Below, piece after piece: positions 21,319 through 27,545 of a DNA stretch of 64,000 nt. Made by a program: the position numbers and the translations under genes. Position 1 is the stretch's first letter, and each line of letters begins with the position of its first letter. The DNA lies in contig NZ_PXZO01000022.1 of the NCBI RefSeq assembly GCF_003013475.1, forward strand, positions 1-64,000, in the 5' to 3' direction. Source of the DNA: Brevibacillus porteri (lineage in GTDB: Bacteria; Bacillota; Bacilli; Brevibacillales; Brevibacillaceae). The notes under the pieces were generated by a model, which saw only the letters and a list, made by a program, of their open reading frames with translations, did no database searches and was not told the origin of the DNA.

Positions 21319-21967
21319 GCGCAGCAGCCCCCAGCCATGGTTTCATAAAAAAACGAGCGGGTTCAGGCAGATCCAAATCAGAGACAGTCAGTTGCTTACC
21401 GTTTCGCTTTGCCTGAACGAGTGCAAGCGCCATATCGGAAAAATTCAAGCTGATTTCTTCCAATGAATTTGGGCCATCGGGTGAGTACCAATGGGCGACA
21501 CCCGTGCACATTTGAAGCAAAGCCAGGACGGCAAGCTTTGTATTTTCTATCGTAAATACGCCCCCCTCTAATCCGCCCGTTAAAATACGCTGCCATAGCA
21601 GCTCATATTCACTGCGCAACCTGACAATTTCTACGCGCGTATTTCCTGTCAGCGCACGGAACTCGGTATCTACTACTAATGCTGTTAGCTTGTCAATGGC
21701 ATGGCTGGTAACATGAAGCTGTACAAACGCTGCCAATTGTTGTTCAGGCGCTTCAAGCTCAGCGAGCACTTCCTTTGCATTTCCAAGTAGGGTCTGTAAC
21801 CCTTCTTGCATGATGGCAACGAGCAGATCCTCTTTTGTTTTCATGTAATGATAGAGGGTGGAAGAGGTTACCTCTGCTTCTAGAGCGATATCACGTATGC
21901 TGGTTGCTTCAAATCCTTTTCTTGCGAATAGTCGTAATGCTGCTTGAAATATTTTTTCTTTCGTCAA
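21305..21967 (-). CDS. TetR/AcrR-family transcriptional regulator
   Basis: About 220 residues. The N-terminal HTH reads FARKGFEATSIRDIALEAEVTSSTLYHYMKTKEDLL, an ordinary TetR DNA-binding domain. The C-terminal ligand domain has no clear match; regulators of fatty-acid or CoA-ester catabolism (FadR/PaaR style) have this layout, so an acyl-CoA ligand is possible. It is the first gene of the operon, directly behind a strong promoter with two palindromes, and its stop overlaps the amidohydrolase start by 14 bases. Autoregulation of the whole transporter/catabolic operon is the natural inference. Confidence 0.9.
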   Translation of the reverse strand: MTKEKIFQAALRLFARKGFEATSIRDIALEAEVTSSTLYHYMKTKEDLLVAIMQEGLQTLLGNAKEVLAELEAPEQQLAAFVQLHVTSHAIDKLTALVVDTEFRALTGNTRVEIVRLRSEYELLWQRILTGGLEGGVFTIENTKLAVLALLQMCTGVAHWYSPDGPNSLEEISLNFSDMALALVQAKRNGKQLTVSDLDLPEPARFFMKPWLGAAAHEHS

Positions 21968-22009
21968 AAAAGCGCGCTCCTTTCTACTGATGATTGCAGA
22001 AAACTCGAG

Positions 22010-22073
22010 TCGATCGATCGATCGATAGGTTGCTTGTAATCACCACTTTACTAACCACCTGGTTTAATGTCAA
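22010..22073 (-). promoter_or_regulatory. Promoter and candidate TetR operators of the long operon
   Basis: On the minus strand TTGACA (22068-22073) and TAAAGT (22045-22050) are separated by 17 bases, a good sigma-A promoter. The spacer contains AACCAGGTGGTT, a dyad with two-base centre. Downstream, at 22010-22025, is the perfect palindrome TCGATCGATCGATCGA, about 13-28 bases after the expected start of transcription. Either dyad could be the operator of the TetR regulator encoded next. Confidence 0.65.
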
Positions 22074-22115
22074 GATCATTTGTTATTTTCTGATATTTTC
22101 TTTGACATAACAAAA

Positions 22116-22142
22116 ATCTCCTCCGGTTTCCCATGAGGAGAT
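22116..22142 (-). terminator. Rho-independent terminator after UvrA-like gene
   Basis: On the minus strand ATCTCCTC pairs with GAGGAGAT (arms 22135-22142 and 22116-22123) over an 11-base loop and is followed by TTTTTG. It lies about 70 bases after the stop of the UvrA-like gene and ends that transcript before the TetR promoter region. Confidence 0.8.
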
Positions 22143-22210
22143 CTGAATTCGTTATGCCATAGCAGCTTTTTCATTGGGCTCCCATACATTACGAAAGTAG
22201 ATTAGATGCA

Positions 22211-24463
22211 TTACTTTAAATATCTTCCCGTGATCGACTGCTCCGCATGGATGATCTGCGGAGGCGTGCCCTCGAAGACCACCTGACCGCCGTTGCTGCC
22301 TCCGTCCGGTCCCATATCGATAATCCAATCCGCTTGGCTGATCACATCGAGGTTGTGCTCGATGACGATTACCGTATTGCCTGTATCCACGAGGCGGTTC
22401 ATGATCTCCAGAAGGTGACCGATATCTGACATATGTAGGCCAGTTGTCGGCTCGTCCATCACGTAGATGCTGCCCTTCTTGTGCAGCTCGCTTGCTAGTT
22501 TGATGCGCTGGCATTCCCCGCCGGAGAGCGTGCTAAGTGGCTGGCCGAGTGTAATATAGTTTAGCCCCACATCACTCATCGCCTGGAGCTTGCGCACAAC
22601 TTCTTTTAGCTCAAAAAATTCCAATGCCTGCTCCACCGTCATCTCCAGCACTTCTGCAATTGACTTGCCGTTCAGCTTGTATGCGAGCACCTCTTCCTTG
22701 AACCGTCTTCCTCCGCAGACTTCGCACGGCAGCTTGACGCTTTCGAGGAATGCAAGGTCTGTATACACAACCCCTAGACCTTGGCAGTTCTCGCAAGCCC
22801 CCTTGGAGTTGAAGCTGAACAAGCCTTGGTTGACCTTGTTCGCCGAAGCAAAGGCCTTGCGCACATCATCCATGATCCCTGTGTAGGTCGCGGGATTCGA
22901 GCGTGTTGACACGCCTACCGCCGATTGGTCGATGACGATCGCATCCGAATGGTTGCTGAGGAATACTTCGTTTATCAGCGTACTCTTACCTGAGCCGGCG
23001 ACACCCGTAACTACGGTCAGCACTCCGGTTGGAATATCAACACTCACGTTCCGCAGGTTGTGCAGTGTAGCATCCACAATGGATAACTTGCCGGACGGCT
23101 TCCTGGAATCTTGCTTCAGTTGGATCGGCCGCTTCATATGGGTACCTGTCAGTGTCCCTGACTCCAGCAGCCCTCCAAAGCTGCCTTCATACACGATGGT
23201 ACCGCCGTGACTACCGGCGTGAGGCCCGACGTCGACGATATGATCTGCCACCTTGATCACATCAGGATCATGCTCGACGACAATGACGGTATTGCCCTTG
23301 TCGCGCAGCTTCTGAAGCAATTCATTTAACCGGTGTACATCACGGGGATGTAAACCAACGCTGGGCTCATCAAAAATGTAAGTAACATCCACCAGACTGC
23401 CGCTCAGATGCTTCACCATCTTGACACGCTGCGACTCGCCGCCGGACAAGGTATCCGTCTCACGATCCAGCGTCAAGTAGTCTAGTCCGATATCCACTAG
23501 ATGCTGCAACCTTTCCGTCAACGACTTGACCATCGGTGCGGCGACCGAATCGTCAATCTCCTGAATGATGCGGATGAGCCGACCGACCTCCATGGAAGAC
23601 ATCTCTGCAATGTTGAGGCCATTAATTTTGCAGTTCAGTGCGGCCTGATTGAGTCTCGCACCATGACAGCTAGAGCAAGAACCTTCGGAGATGAACGGCG
23701 CAACCGCTTTTTGTGTACGCTCAGATTTCGTCTTTAGATCCTGCTTGATGTATTTGTTGGTGAACTTCTCCATGACGCCTTCTACTGTAATATTCACGGC
23801 TTTCCCGGCGAATTGCATCTCCACTTTCCTCGCCTTGGCGTACAACAGCTGCTCTAGCTCCTCATCCGCATAATCGATCAGCTTCTTGTCAGGATCGAAG
23901 CCCGTCTGCACGAGCATATTCCATTCCATGCCGTCTACCTTATAGTCCGGCAGCATGATTGCCCCTTCATTCAACGACTTTGACATGTCCAGCGCCTTGC
24001 TCATGTCAACGCTCAGACTGCGACCGATCCCGTTGCATTCGGGACACATGCCTTGGGGGTCATTAAAGGAGAACATATGCGCTTGTCCAACATTGGGCTG
24101 ACCTATTCGGGAGAAGAGCAGGCGAAGAATGGGAGAAATATCGGTAATTGTGCCCATCGTGGAATGGGAGCCGCCCCCCAGTCGCTTCTGGTCCACGATA
24201 ACCGCCATACTCAGGTTCTCGATCGCGTCCGTATCCGGCTGCGGATAGCGGGGCAAGAAATTGCGCACGAACATGCTGAAGTTCTCATTCAGCAATCGCG
24301 TGGATTCTGCGGCGATCGTATCGAAGACGATCGATGACTTGCCGGAGCCAGATACACCGGTGAAGATCGTAATCTTCCGCTTGGGAATGCGTAAGGATAC
24401 GTTCTTGAGATTGTTTTCCCTCGCACCGGAGATTACGATATACTCCTGATTAGATTCGCTCAT
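22211..24463 (-). CDS. Short UvrA-type ABC ATPase (UvrA2-like)
   Basis: About 750 residues against about 940 for housekeeping UvrA. Two ABC modules are seen: Walker A TGVSGSGKSS with signature LSGGESQRV, and Walker A TGVAGSGKST with signature LSGGECQRI. Zinc-binding pairs CPECNGIG and CENCQGLG..CEVCGG remain. The segment between Walker A and the first zinc finger is short, so the UvrB-binding domain is probably missing, as in UvrA2/DrrC types linked to drug or DNA-damage tolerance. The ATG at 24463 has GGAAGGA upstream; an ATG at 24490 has no site. Single gene with its own terminator. Confidence 0.88.
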   Translation of the reverse strand: MSESNQEYIVISGARENNLKNVSLRIPKRKITIFTGVSGSGKSSIVFDTIAAESTRLLNENFSMFVRNFLPRYPQPDTDAIENLSMAVIVDQKRLGGGSHSTMGTITDISPILRLLFSRIGQPNVGQAHMFSFNDPQGMCPECNGIGRSLSVDMSKALDMSKSLNEGAIMLPDYKVDGMEWNMLVQTGFDPDKKLIDYADEELEQLLYAKARKVEMQFAGKAVNITVEGVMEKFTNKYIKQDLKTKSERTQKAVAPFISEGSCSSCHGARLNQAALNCKINGLNIAEMSSMEVGRLIRIIQEIDDSVAAPMVKSLTERLQHLVDIGLDYLTLDRETDTLSGGESQRVKMVKHLSGSLVDVTYIFDEPSVGLHPRDVHRLNELLQKLRDKGNTVIVVEHDPDVIKVADHIVDVGPHAGSHGGTIVYEGSFGGLLESGTLTGTHMKRPIQLKQDSRKPSGKLSIVDATLHNLRNVSVDIPTGVLTVVTGVAGSGKSTLINEVFLSNHSDAIVIDQSAVGVSTRSNPATYTGIMDDVRKAFASANKVNQGLFSFNSKGACENCQGLGVVYTDLAFLESVKLPCEVCGGRRFKEEVLAYKLNGKSIAEVLEMTVEQALEFFELKEVVRKLQAMSDVGLNYITLGQPLSTLSGGECQRIKLASELHKKGSIYVMDEPTTGLHMSDIGHLLEIMNRLVDTGNTVIVIEHNLDVISQADWIIDMGPDGGSNGGQVVFEGTPPQIIHAEQSITGRYLK

Positions 24464-24628
24464 GCCAAACATCCTTCCGATAGTATTCATTTCTACTTAT
24501 ATTTACATTGTACCATTCAGAAGGATATCTTCGCTTCTGGCAGTTCTCGCTTACAACCAAGCACTCCGCCTACCTATTATTTCCAATGGACAGCCGTTAC
24601 TTTCACCAAAGCGCCCGCAAGGTGAGTA

Positions 24629-25891
24629 TTATCCTCTAAGCATCAAGGCACAGACAAGTTCACCTTGTAGCATTCCCTTTCCTCCAGGTGGAATCTTGAT
24701 CAAGCAATCGGAATCTTTAATGGATACCGTAACGCTTGATTGATCCATCCCAACAGGTTTTACGAACACCTTGCCATCGATTACATAAAACTTTCCGCGA
24801 ACATACCGAGGATACGCATTTACCTTTGTAAAGTCTTCGCCTAGAAAAGCAGTAAAGTCTCTCATGTATCTATTTTGAATACCCTGCATACCCAAAATCA
24901 CAGGACGAACGAAGAGCTCAAAACCAACAAAGCATGCTCCCGGATTGCCTGACAAAGCAAACAAAAATTGATCATTCCAAACCCCTGCGGATGTAGGACT
25001 TCCAGGTCGCATCGCTACTTTGTTAAACAGGACCTTCCCTTTCCATTTTTCAAAAATATCTACGAGAATGTCGTAGTCGCCTACCGATACTCCACCTGTT
25101 GTGATCACGAAATCCGCAACGGAAAATGCTTCAAGAATACGAGTTTGTGCCTGATCCGCTTCGTCTGGGATGGAACCCATCAGTAATGGAATCCCTCCTG
25201 CCCCCCGAATAAGTGCCGCCAGCATGTAAGAGTTACTGTTTCGAATTTTACCTGCGCAAAGTGGCGCATCTACAGGTAAAAGCTCTGAACCTGTTGCAAA
25301 AATTGCGATGGTTGGGCGCTTATATACTTTGACGCGGGAGAAACCGAATGTAGCCAACAATGCGGTCTCACCAGCGAGGATTTCTATACCTTTTTGCAGA
25401 ACACAATGGCCCATTGTGATTTCGTGGCCAATCGGAGTCAGGTTCTGCCCAGGATGGACTTCTTTTTTAATGGAAATGTATGTTTTGCCCTGCTCCTCAA
25501 AGTCGTCTGTCATTTCCAGCATGATGACTGCGTCTGCATTTTCAGGTACCATGGCTCCCGTCATGATTCGGGAGGCCGTTCTTTGCGATAATGCTTTTGT
25601 AGGTTGAGCTCCACACGGAATATTGTCGATCACTTCCAAAAGGACAGGAGATTCAGATGATGTCCTTCGAGTAGAACTGGACATGATCGCAAAACCATCC
25701 ATCCCGGAACGCCGGAAATGAGGCATATTGTCTGGCGCAATGATATCCTCCGCCAACGTACGACTGTAGGCATTTTCCAATGAGACTTCTTCCACATCCA
25801 GACGGTTCAGATGTTGCTCAATTCTGCGCTGTGCTTCCACAACTTGAACCGCATTTCGATGAAATCGATTCACGCAATCTACTCTATCCAT
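24629..25891 (-). CDS. moeA: Molybdopterin molybdenumtransferase MoeA
   Basis: About 420 residues. It inserts molybdate into adenylylated molybdopterin to complete the molybdenum cofactor. Seen: RTLAEDIIAPDNMPHFRRSGMDGFA near the N-terminus, the substrate loop PENADAVIMLE, the MoCF signature VITTGGVSVGDYD, and FALSGNPGACFVGFELFVRP. The start is set at the ATG at 25891, after GGAGGG, 10 bases past the moaA stop. Belongs with moaA and the formate dehydrogenase gene upstream. Confidence 0.94.
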   Translation of the reverse strand: MDRVDCVNRFHRNAVQVVEAQRRIEQHLNRLDVEEVSLENAYSRTLAEDIIAPDNMPHFRRSGMDGFAIMSSSTRRTSSESPVLLEVIDNIPCGAQPTKALSQRTASRIMTGAMVPENADAVIMLEMTDDFEEQGKTYISIKKEVHPGQNLTPIGHEITMGHCVLQKGIEILAGETALLATFGFSRVKVYKRPTIAIFATGSELLPVDAPLCAGKIRNSNSYMLAALIRGAGGIPLLMGSIPDEADQAQTRILEAFSVADFVITTGGVSVGDYDILVDIFEKWKGKVLFNKVAMRPGSPTSAGVWNDQFLFALSGNPGACFVGFELFVRPVILGMQGIQNRYMRDFTAFLGEDFTKVNAYPRYVRGKFYVIDGKVFVKPVGMDQSSVTVSIKDSDCLIKIPPGGKGMLQGELVCALMLRG

Positions 25892-25901
25892 GTCGTTTAC
25901 A

Positions 25902-26909
25902 CTACCCTCCAATTTGAGACATGCGCCTACCTGTTGGTACATACGACTGACTCTCATCAACTAAAGCTTTGGCCATTTCGTGATTCAGTGGTTTGATATG
26001 CAATGCTCGAAAAAAGAGGTCGCGTACCGCTTCATCATCTCCAATGCACTTACGAACATTAAACTCATCCGACCAATATAGGCATGGCTTTATATTTCCA
26101 TCCGCTGTCAAACGAAGCCGATTACAAGTTTCGCAGAAATGATCGCTCACGGGATGAATAAGCCCAAAACTCCCCTTGGCGCCTTCTATCCGAAACGTTT
26201 GTGCAGGTCCGTTGCCTCGCACTTCATGACTCTCAGCCACTTTCCAGCCCAAATGATGACAGCGTTCCAATACGGTGGACAATGGCAGATAGGATTGCTT
26301 CCATCTCATGTCGTTGTGGCCGATGGGCATGTACTCTATAAATCGAACTTGTAAATGACTATCGATCGTAAGCTGAAGAAAATCTTCTATTTCATCATCG
26401 TTGATCCCCTTCATAAGGACGACGTTCAACTTAATTGGATCTATCCCTACTTGTTGGCATGCAGCTATGCTATCCAGAACTCGATGGACATCTCCACCGC
26501 GGGTAATCAACGAGAAACGATCCGCTTTCAATGTATCCAGACTGATATTCACACGGTTCAAGCCGGCTTCTTTTAATTGTTGGGCCTTTCTCGCCAAGAA
26601 AATCCCATTGGTAGTCAAAGCGATATCTTCGATTCCTGGAATTCCCGCTATCGCGGATACCAAATGTTCAATGCCTTTGCGGACCAATGGTTCTCCACCT
26701 GTCAGCCTTACTTTTTTGACCCCCATTTCGGCCAAAACCCTCACAACCTCGGTTATTTCGTTCAAAGACAAGATATTTTCATCAGGTTCAAATTCCATCC
26801 CATCAGCAGGCATGCAGTAAACACACCGCAAGTTGCAACGATCCGTTACCGATATGCGTAGATAGTCATGGACACGACCAAAAGCGTCCACCAATTCACT
26901 TGGAATCAC
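25902..26909 (-). CDS. moaA: GTP 3',8-cyclase MoaA
   Basis: About 335 residues, radical-SAM enzyme of the first step of molybdenum-cofactor synthesis. The N-terminal cluster cysteines are Cys25, Cys29 and Cys32 in CNLRCVYC; the C-terminal second cluster is CETCNRLRLTADGNIKPCL; the protein ends in MSQIGG, the double-Gly tail required in MoaA. The start is a GTG at 26909, with AAAGGGGGAAG before it; the frame remains open for 31 codons upstream, but those bases encode the fdhD remnant in another frame. It overlaps that remnant by 14 bases. Confidence 0.94.
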   Translation of the reverse strand: MIPSELVDAFGRVHDYLRISVTDRCNLRCVYCMPADGMEFEPDENILSLNEITEVVRVLAEMGVKKVRLTGGEPLVRKGIEHLVSAIAGIPGIEDIALTTNGIFLARKAQQLKEAGLNRVNISLDTLKADRFSLITRGGDVHRVLDSIAACQQVGIDPIKLNVVLMKGINDDEIEDFLQLTIDSHLQVRFIEYMPIGHNDMRWKQSYLPLSTVLERCHHLGWKVAESHEVRGNGPAQTFRIEGAKGSFGLIHPVSDHFCETCNRLRLTADGNIKPCLYWSDEFNVRKCIGDDEAVRDLFFRALHIKPLNHEMAKALVDESQSYVPTGRRMSQIGG

Positions 26910-27130
26910 TGGACTTCCCCCTTTCAACCTCTGCAATTCGTTCGGGCCACGTGTACACATTAAACTTCTGATTTCGAATAAAACCAACAGTGGAAATGCC
27001 AAGATCCTGCTCCAGACGAAGAGCCAATTCAGTAGGAGCTGACTTCGAGCGGTGATTCTGTCACGATGGAATCTTCCACTTCCTTCAAAGTACCATATTC
27101 ATCATGCAGGACATGTGATAAAACGCACAT
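26896..27130 (-). pseudogene. fdhD: Remnant of fdhD (formate dehydrogenase sulfurtransferase), internal deletion
   Basis: Between moaA and the formate dehydrogenase partner a translated stretch reads HRSKSAPTELALRLEQDL and then GFIRNQKFNVYTWPERIAE before a stop at 26896: the normal C-terminus of FdhD (SAPTxLA...GF.R...NVYT.PERI). Upstream in a different frame, from an ATG at 27130, LHDEYGTLKEVEDSIVTE resembles the FdhD N-terminus. Only about 235 bases remain of a gene of usually 780-800, and the two parts are out of frame, so the catalytic CxxC region is gone. FdhD passes sulfur to the molybdenum cofactor of formate dehydrogenase; this copy cannot. The C-terminal match is strong, the N-terminal match moderate. 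Confidence 0.75.
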
Positions 27131-27172
27131 CGGTTGAATCACGAGAGTTTTTCTCCTTCCCTCCCATCCTGA

Positions 27173-27403
27173 TCAAGAAATTGATCTATCTAAAACATAG
27201 ACGGTCATGGCAATATCCTCTTCAATGCTAATATCTGAAAAAATCCGCAAGACCTTTGCGTGGATGATATCTTCGAGTTTTGATACTACCGCAGGGTCGT
27301 TATAAATGTTCTTCACGAGCTTCGTGCGTGCATCGTGTACCATTCGTTTGCCTTCATCAGACAGAATCATAAATTTTTCAACATTTGTCAGGTTCCCTTT
27401 CAT
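27173..27403 (-). CDS. Hypothetical 76-residue protein in the decayed fdh region
   Basis: A frame of 76 codons from the ATG at 27403, with AGGAA five bases upstream, overlapping the truncated DUF1641 frame. The product is soluble, helical in look and ends ISIEEDIAMTVYVLDRSIS; I know no family for it. It may be a real small gene, a separate gene fused to the locus by the deletion, or leftover sequence. The stretch lies exactly between two broken genes, so caution is needed. Confidence 0.4.
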   Translation of the reverse strand: MKGNLTNVEKFMILSDEGKRMVHDARTKLVKNIYNDPAVVSKLEDIIHAKVLRIFSDISIEEDIAMTVYVLDRSIS

Positions 27404-27545
27404 GGAGTTCCTGGAGCAGCTTGATCGTTGCCTGGATCCCTTCCGGATTTTTGGCGAGCGCTTGTATGACACTTTCTACCGATTGATCTTGTTTTTCTCT
27501 TTCAGTAAGAACAGGTTCTGCCACTTTTGAAATCGGTCTTGCCAT
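27378..27545 (-). pseudogene. Truncated DUF1641 (YrhD-like) partner of formate dehydrogenase
   Basis: An ATG at 27545 shares one base with the fdhA stop (TAATG). The frame encodes 55 residues; the segment VIQALAKNPEGIQATIKLL followed by QELHE matches the N-terminal part of DUF1641 proteins such as YrhD, which are about 160-190 residues. The frame then leaves the family and stops (EREPDKC). The C-terminal DUF1641 motif is absent here, while a complete family member is present at 57959-58534. Probably truncated by a deletion near 27395. Confidence 0.6.

Noticed and set aside
22010-22025. GATC run considered as a replication-origin or Dam-type cluster
   Set aside because: Only one short run, next to a promoter, with no DnaA boxes; an operator reading is simpler.
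22152-22514. Minus-strand frame of 120 codons reaching past the UvrA-like stop
   Set aside because: Out-of-frame reading of the UvrA-like gene; Arg/Gly/Pro-rich with no ribosome site and no family.
26910-27002. Longer moaA start, 31 codons upstream
   Set aside because: Those codons lie over the fdhD remnant and have no ribosome site; the GTG at 26909 has a strong one and begins at the conserved domain.
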